Shown here in pieces: positions 36,182 to 50,067 of a DNA stretch of 64,000 nt. Position numbers and translations under genes: made by a program. Within the stretch, counting starts at the first letter, position 1. Each line of letters begins with the position of its first letter. This stretch comes from Paralvinella palmiformis (taxonomy: Eukaryota; Annelida; Polychaeta; Terebellida; Alvinellidae), in assembly GCA_025642065.1 (NCBI GenBank), contig JAODUP010000131.1, positions 124,001 through 188,000 on the forward strand, given 5' to 3'. The notes under the pieces were generated by a model that saw only the letters and a program-made list of their open reading frames with translations, did no database searches and had not been told where the DNA came from.

Positions 36182-39100
36182 GTGCTATCTAGTCAAGAGA
36201 TATTATTTTCAATAATTTTAAAACTAGACAAATATTGTTTCTTGGGCCAAAAACTCATTACAGAGAAATTTATTAAAGGCTTCACTGTACATTAACATTA
36301 AATTATCATGAAAGGCAAAACCCAAGGTCACTGTGAATAGAAATAGCAATTTCAGCTTATAACATCCATAATGTGAATGTTCACTGTTACATTCAGGAGT
36401 TAACATTTAGTCTTTTTGGTTTGAAAATCATAACTATACAAGAGTTCCTAGGATAGATCGCAGATATATTGTGTGGACATAGGATTGACAGTAGCCTCAT
36501 AATATATTTATAAGTAAAACTATGATAACAGATACAGATATTCTACATAATCATCATATAATATTTGTACGATCATAAAACCATCATGCAATTTACATGT
36601 AATTTGAATGTGTTACAATTATCCAGATGACAGCAACAGGCACAGTTGTATTTGATGGTATCACAGTCACTGATGCAGATCTTGGTATAAATGCTGAAGT
36701 AACCTTATCCTGTCAACCAAAACAAGCTGAGGATATGTTGGTATGTTAATCTCCTAACACTTACTTAGTTGCCTCATCAATACATTTTACTTAATGAAGT
36801 TATGTAAACTTAATAATGAATTTATGTAGATCTTGTGTAACTTTTGCCTAACCAGTGTAACAATTTAACCACAGTAATCAATAAATATTTGTTTCCAATT
36901 ATCATTGTAGTCTCGTGAGGCCTGTGATACATTTAGTGTGCAGATGTTAAACCTATCACCTGGAATATACAAAGGAAAAATTATTCTGAAGAAACCACTG
37001 TCCTATGCAGTACGGGCTAGTTACAGCATACTAATCATGGCTCAGGTATGACAACAATAAATAAAATGTACCAATAAGTGATATATGCCTTGATACAAAT
37101 ATATATGTAAAACCTGTATTGATAAAAAAATTAATTGAACTGAATTAACTCAATAGCTGTATTAACTAAAACATTACATGATAAAACTTGGTCATAATTG
37201 GAACAAGATATCTATAATAATTGTCATCTTGATTTTATGGATTTTATTTTAAGGCTGTTTTGAAGAGACAATAATGCCCAGATGATGGCGATAATTTTCC
37301 TGTTTTGTAGCCGAACGTCATAGAATATAATAGTTTGACTCGTGATGTTCTCTGATATCTGATTTGGATTATCTTTCTTCATAAAGTAGCACTTAATCCA
37401 CAGCCTTCTTTAAAAACCTGCAGTCATTAAAACTAATTGTATTCTTTATGCTGGGCCTACTAACATCACAGTATCCCATGTCCTATGCTGAACTGAATGT
37501 TAATTTCTCATCATTTTTATCTTACTCAAATATCCCAAAATGTGCAGGGATAAGAATTTCATGTGTCCCTATACTTTCTCTTTTATTGGCATCAAGAACC
37601 TTTTTAGTTTATCAAATAAGACTGCTAAGATTGATTTTTGTTTTGTTTTTGTATATAAGATGGGTAGACATTGATAGAAACTTGACATTGTGATTGCTCC
37701 AATTATTAAGCATGGTTGTCAGTTATTAGATATTCATGACAAACAAGTAAACGTTATAAGAGAAATCAGGCGGGAAGATTGGGAAAACTGAAAACCTCTG
37801 GAAGCAGTTTTGGCTTTTTTCTATGAAATGACGAATACATGTTTAAACAACATCTCGTAAATCTGAAATTATTATTGTTTTTGAAAAGTTCTACATTCTA
37901 TTTCCAAAGAAAATGTGTATACCATAATTATTCCAAGAAACGCTTTGCTGGAAAGGGTGTATGTCAGGATGTGTAATAGAAAACATAAACCACCACATTG
38001 AACAGAATTTGTTTGTTTGTGTGTGTTTTCTATTCAGATCCACATAGGGAGGCTACTGTCTGCTCTGATAAATATTTAACTACTAGAATCCTCCACTTAT
38101 TTAATTAAATATTACAATATGGGTTCATTCCAAAATAAGTTTAGTTTACACTCTATGTACTCCTTGTTGTGATCTTGAATCCTTAAAATATACTCTTTTT
38201 TATAAATCTGAATGTGTATTGGGTGTGTAATATTACCCTACCGGTGAAAACATAATGGTGGCATACAATTAAAAACACTTGTAATACTGTATTGAATTTA
38301 TAAAAGGTATTATACTGAATGAAATTTGTATTATGTTAGGACAAAGGTGAACCATCACTTAGCAGTCAACAGGTGATAACAGTTCTTGTACATGAAGGTA
38401 ACATCCAGCTGCAACAGCCAACCTTCCTTAATCAACCGATACAACTCGTTATATATGAAAACCGCAAGGTAAGTGTGAACAATCATAATGGCATGTTGAT
38501 GAAAACATCAAGTGCACAACTATTCTCATTTCCATTATTATATAGATTCTTACTGATTTATAATTTTGAAATAAAAGACGCACAACCCCCTCCCTCCACA
38601 CATACACACATACATATACACCGAGAAAGCTCTGCCTCAAATATATACAATGTTTAAACATGACAGCAGGTTTATTCTCATTGATTAAAACTTACTATTA
38701 TAGGAAACCAGTCATTCTGTCCAGGTTAGAGCAGGAAATATTGCTGATTCTGTGACAATATATATCAAATCGGGTAAGTATGTTAGGAAAGAATAATTCC
38801 TGTTCTAGTAATTATTTTCAGCATTTTCTTAACAGTGTAGAAAGTTAACTGAATTGCATTAACTTCATAATTGGATATCAAACCACAGATTATACTGTAT
38901 ACACCAAAAGTATTTTTATTATTATTAACTAATTGAAATTAGGTTTTTTTCTGTAGATGCAATGAATTATTTCACAATTGGTGATACAGTCAATTTGGGA
39001 GAAGGGCTCTTCTCAGCAGATCTCCAAACAAGAGGTGTACTAGACAGAGAGGCAATAGAGGGCAGCAACTATGTCTTCATATTAGAGGTATTTAGTAATA

Positions 39101-41182
39101 TACACAGGATAAATGTTTGCAGAATGGCACAGGACATTAGCTGGAATAAACAAACCAAAATTCTTGGCAAGGTCGAAAGGAGCATGTTTCTCCTCACAGG
39201 CACCTTGTGCTTCTCTCGCAAGATACAGAATTAATAATGTTAATAGTTAATACACTCCAGGATTTGATGTTAAAAATGAAATAATCAATACTAAATATAA
39301 TACAATATATATAATAATGTTTTTTCATCCTGTAAAAATAATTTATAGGTAACTAAATTGATAAATACTATATCTGTGTTCTGAACTAAACATTCAAAAT
39401 ATAAGATCCATTTAATTTGTTTATTAATTTCAAAGCCTTATTTCAGATTTGGATTGATGAAAGTTTTCTTTGATTTCATTTAAGAAAGCTTGGCTTTGCC
39501 TTAAATTAGCAATATAAACAATATTTCCTACTAAAGTTTTTCCCAATACTTATAAGTTTTCTTGTTTCTATCGAAAGTTCTAATTCATGTTTATTTTTAT
39601 GTTTCATATCTATTCTTGTGCAGTCAAATATTTGTTATGGTTCTTGCAGGATTGTCAAATCTCATTGGTTTTCTTGATTCATTATTTATCGAGCCTAAGG
39701 TCCAATAAGTATTTTAATGTTGATCTGTTGTTGTGTTTACTAGGCCATAGAAAAAACGCCAGGTGAAACTAATCTACGAACAGAAGTCTCTGTTAGTGTG
39801 GAGGTGATTGATGTTAATGATAATGCTCCCAAGTTTGATCAGGATACTTACGTTATAACAGTGCGTGAAGATCAAAGCAGTGAAGGTCTACTACCCCAAG
39901 TCATAAAGGTCACTGATGCTGATATGGTCAGTATTTAGAGTATATTTTCAGCATAAATCACTGTTCACATGTTTTTAGTCACAATGATAAATTACTATAA
40001 GTATATGATTATGTCATATTCAGTTATACTTAACAGTTACTGCAATTCATTTCTGTTTATCCTCATTAAAAACCCGCTTTGAAGACTACCCATACTTTGT
40101 ATAAACTTACCTGACATGAATAAAAGAACAAAATCTTAAGAAAGATTTTACTGTAAATGTGGCAGTGTATAATTAAACCATGCCTGCAGTTAATTCATTG
40201 AGAATGCCTGTTATCGTAACCATTCTATGCTTTCTAGGGTGACAATGCTTATATGAAAATAAGTTTACAAGGAGAAGGAGCTGAATATTTTGCTCTCTCA
40301 CCAAGTGTTGTCACACAGAGAGGTGACATCAGGCTAAAGCTGGTCCAGGCTCCTGATTATGATGACGGAACACACCAGATTAAATTAACAGTTAGTATGG
40401 AACAGAGACACATATACTAGTGTCTCGTTAACAAAAAAGTGCTGTGTTTCTGAAAACGTAACTGAATATTTAATTATAATAATAATGACTGATAATACAT
40501 CTGTTTAGTATTATCCATTCAATAGATTGTATTTTATATTACTTAAGTTTTCTGTGTTTTAATATATATTGTAAGAGGACTAACACTAAACACTTGTTTA
40601 GAAAAATGTTTAAGCAATAAGAAGCTGTTTTTATGATTAATGACAGATGAAGCTTGCTTATTGTATTCTAGCTATTTCCATGTAAATGTTATCCCAAATC
40701 AAAGAGCATAATTTGTGTGCTTAAAATTAGATTATAGCACATGAGACTGAAACAGCACAACAGAATTCGGCCACTGCCAGCCTAATTATTAACATAGTAG
40801 ATGTTAATGACAATGATCCAGTGTTTCAAATGGATGAATATACAGCTTATGTTCGTGAAGACAGGCCAGTAGGATACAGTATAATCCATATTGAGGTAGG
40901 TTAACCATAGTTTGAGAGTACTAAAAATAGTTTACTGACTGTTTATTCTCTATACTAGAATTACAGCCATCATGCACTAAATTAACTTGACAGTTAGTTA
41001 CGAAGACTAAATAAACATTTATCTAAAAAATATTCACGGTTTAACTCGGTTGTCTTATACCATATTATGAAAAGGCCAAGCATAATTATTATTATTGTTA
41101 TTATTATTATAATGCCAAACTTATAAAGGGCTCTTTTCACACTTAAAGCCTGTTCAAAAGCACTGTACATAAACTTATGGAA

Positions 41183-41216
<34 letters not shown>

Positions 41217-44200
41217 ATATAACAAATATAATACGATTATTTCATAACAATATACATATAAATTACTCATTGAAAAGTATATTTAGCCTATCGTATGCAC
41301 AAAAGTGGCCGTAAAACATCAATCATCATCATCTCTCTAAATGGTGGTAATAATTTATGTTTTAGAAATTAAACTCTAATGATGCTGCTGACTAAATTTG
41401 GTGCTCCTGAGTGCTATATATATATATAGAACTGTTATCATTTCAGTGTGCATTCATTTAAGCTGGATCAAAAGTCTTATGTACTAAACATTTTCAGATT
41501 TCATTTGGTTTTCTTATGTACCCACTAGACAAATGATTTTGTTGTTTTAGTTAAAGTATCCATTCATCTTTAACAAATAAATACCTTTTCCCCAAATATA
41601 AATGAGCCATTCAAGTCCATTTTTATGTTATATCTCAAACACATTTTCATTGATTTTGAAATTGAGTATCAAAAGTTATAGAAATATTTCATCATTGTTT
41701 TTTTTAACATTTGATTTAATATACCATCTATAGAAAAAGAGTCTGTTAGAATTAGTCTTTCATTCTTTTAGTCCTGTAATTGCTTTTGCAAAAACTTTGA
41801 GATTAACATATGTCATAATTTTCAGCATGAGGCTTAATTTAAAAAGTGGATCCATTATTGTTATTGTTATTATTAAGCTTCCTCAAAATGTCCTAAATTT
41901 ACAGTTTACCTTGTTAGCAGTCCAGAATGGATTGCCATGAACAGTATTATTGTTAGCTTGAATTAGTGTTGAAGAATTAATTTAAAAATATTTAGAAACA
42001 ATCAAGATTTCTATGAAACAACTATTAGTTAAAAAAATACAATAAACACTCCCTAAGGGATAATATTCAAAACAAATACAGTCTGACCCCACTATAACAT
42101 GGTGTCTGGGGTCAGTAGGAGGTGTACCACATTATGAGTGGACCTCCGAGTGCAATTATCTGTTATATTTGTGGTGCAGGGGGTGATATGGGAGGGGGGG
42201 AGATAAATACTTTGTTATATTTTCACATAGATGAAATAATACAATAATTTTAATGCATTTAGAATGATGAACTATTGTAATATAATGCTGATGCCACCAT
42301 GTTGCCATCCTCAATTCTGCTTCACATTTATTCATGCATTTGAGATCCCATCAGAGGCACAACTATATTGGTCATTAGTGGTAAATGGACTTTTATTCTT
42401 GTGCTCAATTCTGCCACCCTTCTCTAGCTTAGATATACTTGGTACACTGGGTAATTAGTGTCTATTGGTAATGTTTTGTGACAAATACATGTTAAAACTT
42501 TGTTTGAATTTTTGTGACTGATAAATGTGCTATGACATGGAAGTATTTTCAGCAAACTTTCTGTGGAATGTCATGGAATATACAACGTCTAAAGGATCAG
42601 GGGTGAAGCACATTCTGGATTATATCCATTTCTGTGGTATACATGGTCATACTATGTTTGGTTTTGTTGTTCGGGGTGAATCCCCAGACTGTCGCTTAAT
42701 CAGCACAGCCTCTATGTTCGAGTGGTTGAGAAACCTCCTCCCCCACCACTCACAGGGGAGCAGTACGGAAAGATGGAGCCGAAATACCCTGAGGGTGGTC
42801 ACTGCCCGAGTGTTTTACGTCCTGAGAGGGTCTTTAACATCCCCCTTGATTTTAAATAATTCAGTGGAGACTGCAGCACCATTTAACATGGTCAGCCACC
42901 CACGATGTAGTGAGCCGAGAAATTAATCCCTGGAAAAGTTTTAACCTCTTACGGGGTTCGAACCTGCGACCGTTGGCAACAAGTGCCGGGTGCTTAACCG
43001 CTAGGCCACCAGAGCTCACTACCATACCATGATGGGACCAAATGGTTTATTTATATGGTTCATCCTCTGTTACTAATGTTGGCATTACTTGTTCAGGCAG
43101 TTTGTTAAGGTGTGGCATATGATTAAGTGTTAAGAATTTGAAAATTATCCTCCTTACTCTGTACATAAAAATGTATATTTTGGTAGGTTTTGTCTGCTTT
43201 ACACTTTTCAGTCGGACAGCTCTCTGGTGTGTATTTAAATAGATATTCTTCTAAATTGCTATAAACTTTTATACATGTCTAGAACATGAAACAATTTGCT
43301 TGTAACATGTGACAGAATTAAGCTATCTGAACCAAATTAAGGATTGTCATTCTACCTTTTCTGATTTCTTTATACTACAGGCAACTGATCTGGACACATC
43401 ATTTGGGCCACTGAAGTATTCACTAAGTGGAACTTACAGTGAAATGTTAGTGTATTGAGTTATTTTCAAAAAAAAAAAATACTAATTGTGTGTGTGTGTG
43501 TGTGTGTGTGTTAAGTATTTACTTGTCTGGCAGCTAGAGAAGAGTAACATTTCAGAAATAAGACAAAACAGTTCAATAATGTAATATTCACAGATGAATT
43601 CACCATCTCACTTCATTCCCACTTTGTCCACATTTGCCAGGTTTCTGGTGAATGAAGACTCCGGAGAAATATCCCTGGCACAAAAACTTGACTTTGAACA
43701 GAGGAACGTTTATCGGCTGGCGTTCATGGCCACCGACAGTGGTGGTCGTAGTTCTTCTACATCACTCCGTATAGAAGTGCTAGATTTTAACGACCGCGGT
43801 CCTGTGTTTGATAGAGACGAATATAAGGCTGTAGCTGATGAGACTGGTACAGTATTGCAACCAAATATCACTGTGAAGGTAAGTAATATTATAATTATGT
43901 TATCACCTAAGGAAATGGAGCCTTCCAGTCCAGACTCATAAATTGTAAAATATGTAATATTCACACTAATGTCATAACCTCTAAAAGCATGAATTTTTAA
44001 TATAAATACAATAGTTAAATTTCAATATGAAGAATATACATTGATAATTCATGGATGAAATGTACTAAATTTGTAAATGTATCAATTATATTAATCGGTG
44101 ATTAGCTAATATGTTTATAAGCTATTGTGAATAGTTAGTATTATAATAAGTATCAATTTATCCACCCTACTGTAGAACCGTAAACAGTTTTATTTACTTT

Positions 44201-45189
44201 GTGGGAATATTAGAAAAAGCTTTTGTAATGAATATTAGGCAGTAAGATAGATTACAAATAATTATCTCTCTTCCAGGCAGTGGACCAGGAGACTGATGAA
44301 GATGTTACTTACAGAATAGTTAATGGGAATCCAAATGGAGCATTCAGAATTGGAGAAATAAGTGGTATACTTAATCTACTACACCCACTTTCTTATGAAG
44401 AAACTGACAATGGAATGTAAGCAGAATATTAAAATATTATATAGATCATCCAAATATTTGTCAATCTCTTGTTTTTCATCCAGAATATTTTTTTGTAATG
44501 TGGCAATTGTAATCCTGGGGTCAATGTAAATCTCGTCCTTTTACCAAAATGAAAAAAATTCTATTATTGTTTGAGCTGTCACAAATTTACTGTTAATTTT
44601 GCATTTTCCTTAACCAATTCTATATTAGAGCAGATCAAATATGGACCAAAAAAGGGGGGTTTAATGAAACTCAAATTGGAACTGCATTTTACTTTCTAAT
44701 TCATTTATATATTCGTGATTTAAATTTGGTACTATTGGACTGGAATATATTCAATTATTGAATGCCAATTTATCATATTTTTATTTGTACCTAGTTAAAT
44801 ATGATGTTTTCTATTTCATGTGATCAGTGTTACACTCATAGTAGAGGCTTCTGACAATGGAATTCCTCCTCAAGTTTCAACTGTACCAGTCATAATTACT
44901 GTGATGGTAAGTTACATTGTGGGAGGACTCAGTTATGTGTCCTATTGCACGCAGGAACAATGATATACAGTAAAATCCCTTCCTGTGACGTCCTTCTATA
45001 TGAGGACACTCCTCTTAAGACATCTATAAAAGGTGGTTCCTCCCATAAAAAAAGCAATTATAAAGATATGAACATACAGTAGAATGTCAGCTACCTTTTT
45101 GAAGGAACAGATGTGGTGACTAGCATGACTAATTTGTGCATGAGTGTGTCTGTGTGTGTGTGTGTGTGTGTGTGGTCGTGTGTGTGTGT

Positions 45190-45236
<47 letters not shown>

Positions 45237-45567
45237 CTCGTGTGTGTGTGTTGTAAATATGATGTTTACTTGATTGGCTTAATTTATTTCTGCATGTGTC
45301 ACCTATATAACATTATGCCAGTATAGTGATTAATTACCCTTGAGGCTTGAGTGACCAGTAGTTGGTGTTACAACCGATTAACATATTTCAGGTGATTCTA
45401 ACAGTAATTAATAATCTTTTATTTTATCAATAATACATTAACAAACCACGAAGAGTTGGCTTCATTCATAGTCTATTTCTTGTTTTATTTAGGATGAAAA
45501 CAACCATAGTCCTGTGTTTGCCAGTGCTTCTTATTATAAAACAATACAGGAAACTGTTCCAGGTTGG

Positions 45568-45607
<40 letters not shown>

Positions 45608-47601
45608 TGCTGTTTATATTATTACCAAGTTCAGTATGTCTTTAAATTGTCAGTTAAAATTATTTTTCATAATTTAAGTATATATTTATAAATCCCAGGT
45701 AATACACCGCTTGTACAAGTACGAGCCAGTGACCTTGACAGTGGTACCAATGGACAGCTCAGCTACATAATATATTCAGGGAACCGAGATAACTTTGTGA
45801 TCAATGAAGTCAGTGGCCTCATATCAGTCTCTGATAGTGCCAACCTTGATATTGATGTATCAGGGAAGAACTATGATGTCACTGTGAGTACAGAATGAAT
45901 TCATATCTAGGTTAATAAATTGTATTGTACTGTTTCATGTGTTACTAAATCTTTTATAATTAAGTCACTGACTTTATATATATATATATATATATATTGG
46001 CCAGTGGGTTCCCACAGCAGTCATCTTCATTTTACCTGATCTTGAACATCTACCTTATTCAGCCCACACTCTCATATCCTTCTCCATCACCTGTCATCTT
46101 CAGTCTTCTTCTACCTCTCACACCATCTATCTCATGCAAGCATGCTTGTCTTCGGCCAGTCACCTTCATCTGTCTGTAACACATATTGCTGCCACCTCTG
46201 TTGATTCCTCCTAACAACTTCAGTCACCAATCTATATTTTCTCTCGGCTCTACACTTGGTACCTTATCCGTCAAAGAGACACCCCACATCCAATGCAGCA
46301 TTCTTATCTCTGTCCACTCAAATCATCCTATCCGCTCTGCATTCATGGTCCAAGTCTCACTTCCATATACCATTTTATTTCATTGGTATATCCTTGTCGA
46401 GTTCCCTGACAGCTTTCTAAACATCATAGTGCACTCTTACAGAGCTGCCAAACATTACGGGGTTTTTTGCGGAATCATTACAATTTTCTGTTCTTCATTA
46501 CCCAGTTATAATAAGGTAAACAGGGGTCAACCAAACATTTATTTTCAAAACAAAGCATATTTAAGAATATTACCGTATAGTTGGCCCAAACAGCCTCGTG
46601 TGTTACTGAAGTGGCTAAAAAAACTGTACAGTGAAATTCCTTGAGAAGATTGTTTTGTACTCTTGTAACAAGAAGCATCTACTAGCATGTCAGATGTAAA
46701 CAAAACGTCAGTAGTAATTAGGTTGACAGGATTGCAGGTCACAAGGATAGCTAAGCCAGAGCATCTGTGACCTGAGTTTATCACGATCAAGATGGCTAAA
46801 TAATCCTTGTGCCATCCGAGGTCAGAACACATGACTTTGCCTTCCTGCCGTACAACATGGCATTCAAGGAAGCTGTAATGACAACCTTCCCATAATTAAG
46901 ATTATTTCCTTATAGCTGTTGATACCCGATAGAGTTCCTGATTATTATTATGGGATTTGGGTTTCCTTTTTATATCATATTTATAAGCTTTGCATGTTTA
47001 AGTCACATTATCTGAGGGTAAACTGTTCCTTTAAGCTACTCAGCAATTTTGGTTCTCTCCCGCAGCTCCTCTTGAACAACTCCTCTGCCACAGTAGTATC
47101 CTTTGCATGGCACCATGCCTTGATCTTTGGGTTTTTCTCGCCCACCCTTTTCACAATCCCTTCATCCCACCACCCAGTCTTATATCTGGGGTGTCTAAGC
47201 TGGCCCTTTATCCAACCACATACCTCTGTAGCTGCCTTCAAGAATCCTTCCTTCACCCTTTCCCATATCTTGTTCGTACAATCACACTTCTCGTTCTCCT
47301 TCAACACCAGTGTCTCTTGGAACTTTGTAGTTTTTAATCGTTCAGCCTCCATACCTTCCTTCTCAATTGGAGATGTTACCACCTTTCCATTGTATCTCTT
47401 GTGCACATCACACATTCACTTTCTTCCTCTCTAAGACTTCCACCACTTCACCAGACTTTCCTGTCATATCCTCTACTTTCCCTGAGCCAAATCTAAAATG
47501 ACAAGTCTCGTGTGGAACATTGGGCACATTGCCATCATTCTTGGATATTGGTATCGTTAAGAACTCATGCCTGTCACCCCTCTCTCTCTCTCTCTCTCTC
47601 T

Positions 47602-47645
<44 letters not shown>

Positions 47646-50031
47646 TACATGTGTAGGTGTATGCAGTAGATCAAGGCAGCCCACAGAGGACTGCCACAGC
47701 TCATGTCTATATAACTGTTCTGGAGGCTAACAACAAAGACCCTGTTTTTGGACAAGACTTCTACACATTTACTATTATGGATAGTAAGTGAAGTTATTTA
47801 TATGCTGCGTTTATGTAATACATCAATAAAAACTATCATGTGTACAAGTATCAATTATTCTGTTCTGTAATAGTATCAAACATTTTAGCTGATCTGATAA
47901 ATGTCTCTTTTGCCATTTGTCTTCCCACATGCCAGCTGTGTCAATAGGTACACCTGTGGATACTGTGAATGCACGAGATCCAGATGTTGGATCTGCCATC
48001 CGATACAGCATAGACCCTGGATCGATCACAGCCAAAGACAAATCTGGCAAACCTGTTCAGTCCACATTTCCTGTTGATTACATGGTCAGTATTACAGCAT
48101 ATTAAAAGTTAATATGTTTAAAATTATTTGTCTTACATTCTATAATTTCCTAAGCCATCTGTATATCCAAGTAAGTGTGTGTGTGTGTGTGTGTGTGTGC
48201 ATGTGCACGTACGCATGCAAGCATACACATGCATGCACAAGCAGAGTGAGAGAGAGAGAGAATTTCATATCATTAAGGATACTACAACTTCTCTATTTGA
48301 CTTTTTCAGACCCTGTTTACAATAAACAGGTTTTCAGGTATGATCTCAACCAATGGAAAACTAGATCGTGATTATGTTGCAGAAGTCAGTTTTACTGTCA
48401 AAGCAGAAGATATTAATGGGCAGACAACACACCGACAGATAGGAACAGGTGTGTTATGTCTTTACCTTGACTGGTTATGATGCAATTATTGTTTTTGAAA
48501 GTTTGCATATCATAACAGAATATTCAAAGATAAGTTCATATCCAAGTTTTCGATGTCCTTGCATATGAATCTGCTTATGTTACAATTTGCACATTTTCAT
48601 TCACTGGCTAAACCTTTTTATTTAAACTCAAGGAGTTTGTGATGGCTGATGTGGCTATACTTCACAGCAGCAGTACCCTTTAATGGGTCCTCTATATTTT
48701 CTACGGGTGACATAATTAGTGATCCAGGCTGTATATTTACCCAGAAAGCTGTTTCCTGTTTATGTGTTTCTGAAAATGAAACACGTTCTACCAAGGTTAT
48801 AACCAGGCTATTGGGAAATCTGTATTTATGTGTGAATTGCACGTGTTGTTTGAGGTTAAACCTAAATAGCCTGTCATAGGGAATGGAATAATGTGTAATT
48901 TCTTCACTTCAGTTTCACAGATTAGTACAATGCAATGCCAATTGTCTATTTGTTGTGTATTTGAGAATCTACGATGGAGTGTTTTGATAATTTTCTTAGA
49001 TCAGTACATAATTGAAATGTGAAATGCTTTATGGTAAATGACGATTATTAAATTATGTAGTTGTTACTATAACTCTGCTCTACCGTGATAACTCTGCTCT
49101 ACCGTGATAACTCTGCTCTACTGTGATCAGTAATGGATTACACTTGACATTTTCCAGGGATTGCATTGAGTAGTTAATGAATAATATAAATAAACATTTC
49201 ACACATAATAATAAGTTAAAAAGACAATTGATACTTCTGTCCATGACCCCCCCCCCCTCCTCCTCCGCTTACAAACCAAAACATCTGTCTTAAAACTCTG
49301 CATTTAAGAATTGTCAAACCTGGTCACAAAAATGGGATATATTTCAATGCATACTGACATAGGTAACGCAACTTGCTGAAATTGTTTTAGCGCTTCAAGT
49401 ATATTTTCTTGATTGTTATATGGCCTCGAGCTTGATCAGCTAAGATTATACGCTGTAATGAAAATATTAGTCTCTTAAAACATGTTTTACCAGATTATCC
49501 TACGATACAGTCATAGAGTAAAGAGCATTCTTTTTTTACAGCTGATGTCATTATCACTATCAGGTCAACGAGAGACAGTGACCTGACCTTCCGTGAACCT
49601 TGGACATCCGAGAATCCAGTAATAGAGGTACTTATTCCTGAAGAAGATCCAGCCGGCACACTTGTTACTACAATGATTGCTACAGATCCGGAATTGGGTC
49701 TCCAGGTGAATGATTACCGTAAGGTGCCCGAATCCGACCCACAGTCATTCTTTATAGTGGTCCGTCAGACAGGTGATTCTTGATTTTCAGTGTTTCTTTA
49801 GACTCGAATGTCATTACAGATTATGCGTGATAGCTAAGTGGGTAAAGTGATAGAATAGAATATGTTAGGTCTCTGGTTCAGTATTTAGCAGATAAAGAGC
49901 CACATAACTAGGGAATATCATAAAAACAGTTTTAGACATAAACACAACAACATTCTTAGTAATCTTAATGTGTAGATTTATGGCTGTTGAATCAAATGTT
50001 TTATAGATGATGTAGTTTACTGTTTATTTTA

Positions 50032-50067
<36 letters not shown>

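Larger units (their letters stand above)
40896..43380 (+). other. CadB intron 13 (2.5 kb)
   Basis: It holds a (TA)n tract (41187-41213), a family-A SINE tail (41282-41335) and a family-B SINE (42735-43020). No coding exon seen. Confidence 0.6.

Noticed and set aside
42525..42926. 133-codon open frame as a gene
   Set aside because: Most of it overlaps the family-B SINE; no splice context or domain.
46919..47434. 171-codon plus-strand open frame
   Set aside because: Antisense shadow of the LINE linker fragment.
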